DNA from: an uncultured Eubacteriales bacterium
GTDB lineage: Bacteria; Bacillota; Clostridia; Oscillospirales; Oscillospiraceae
Length of the DNA: 22,715 nt
Assembly: GCA_900547405.1 (NCBI GenBank)
Contig: URGL01000041.1
Coordinates: forward strand, 1 to 22,715
Reading direction: 5' to 3'
Positions within the stretch are counted from its first letter, which is position 1. Every line of letters begins with the position of its first letter. Positions 22,664 through 22,715 of this stretch are shown piece by piece. Position numbers and translations under genes: made by a program. The notes beneath the pieces are model-generated. The model was not told where the DNA came from and ran no database searches. It saw nothing but the letters and a program-made list of their open reading frames with translations.

Positions 22664-22715
22664 GCGCCAGTGGCTCAATGGATAGAGCATCGGATTCCGG
22701 TTCCGAGGGTTGGGG
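22664..22715 (+). tRNA. tRNA-Arg (anticodon CCG), 3' part cut off by window end
   Basis: The first 52 bases of a tRNA are present: acceptor strand GCGCCAG, D arm GCTC-loop-GAGC, and anticodon arm TCGGA-TTCCGGT-TCCGA with anticodon CCG at 22697-22699. The variable region and T arm begin as GGGTTGGGG and run out of the window. CCG reads the arginine codon CGG, which is common in the GC-rich genes of this window. Confidence 0.93.

Overview
This window looks like a chromosomal segment of a gut-type Clostridia (Firmicutes), probably near the Oscillospiraceae (Flavonifractor/Intestinimonas-like). The lineage is an inference. It rests on GC-rich coding regions between AT-rich spacers, strong AGGAGG-type ribosome sites, sigma-A promoters with 17-bp spacers, a perfect HrcA/CIRCE element before clpB, and the character of the proteins. 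I see no insertion sequence, phage gene or CRISPR array.

Layout. (1) 1-498: two divergent promoters. One fires leftward out of the window with a leader that looks like a ribosomal RNA operon leader; the other is the CIRCE-controlled clpB promoter. (2) 499-3172: clpB and its terminator. (3) 3242-8971: a beta-galactoside utilisation module: an AraC-type regulator divergent from a GH2 beta-galactosidase gene, followed by a GPH-family sugar:cation symporter gene and a terminator. (4) 9017-11475, minus strand: a small glycine-rich membrane protein and a P1B-type ATPase with an S-C-A metal motif, which together resemble the FezA/FezB pair that builds ferrosomes (iron-storage organelles) in anaerobes. 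(5) 11586-18565: a LacI-family regulator divergent from a six-gene operon for a lipoprotein, two permeases, two ATPases and a cytoplasmic Cys-type sulfatase. A matched pair of 16-bp operator-like sequences sits just after the start sites of both divergent promoters. (6) 18581-22488: a GT4 glycosyltransferase, aspS with its terminator, and a convergent conserved beta/alpha-barrel gene. (7) The right edge holds the promoter and first 52 bases of tRNA-Arg(CCG).

How the genes work together. The lacZ/symporter pair imports and splits beta-galactosides, probably under AraC control. The LacI/ABC/sulfatase block reads as a self-contained uptake-and-desulfation pathway for a small sulfate ester (or related compound): capture by the lipoprotein, import through a heteromeric transporter, hydrolysis inside the cell. 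Its two ATPases are complementary: one keeps the signature motif but has Asn at the H-loop position, and the other keeps the H-loop His but has a broken signature. This predicts one good and one degenerate ATP site, which is unusual for an importer. The FezAB-like pair and the ABC/sulfatase block are the two places most likely to repay experiments.
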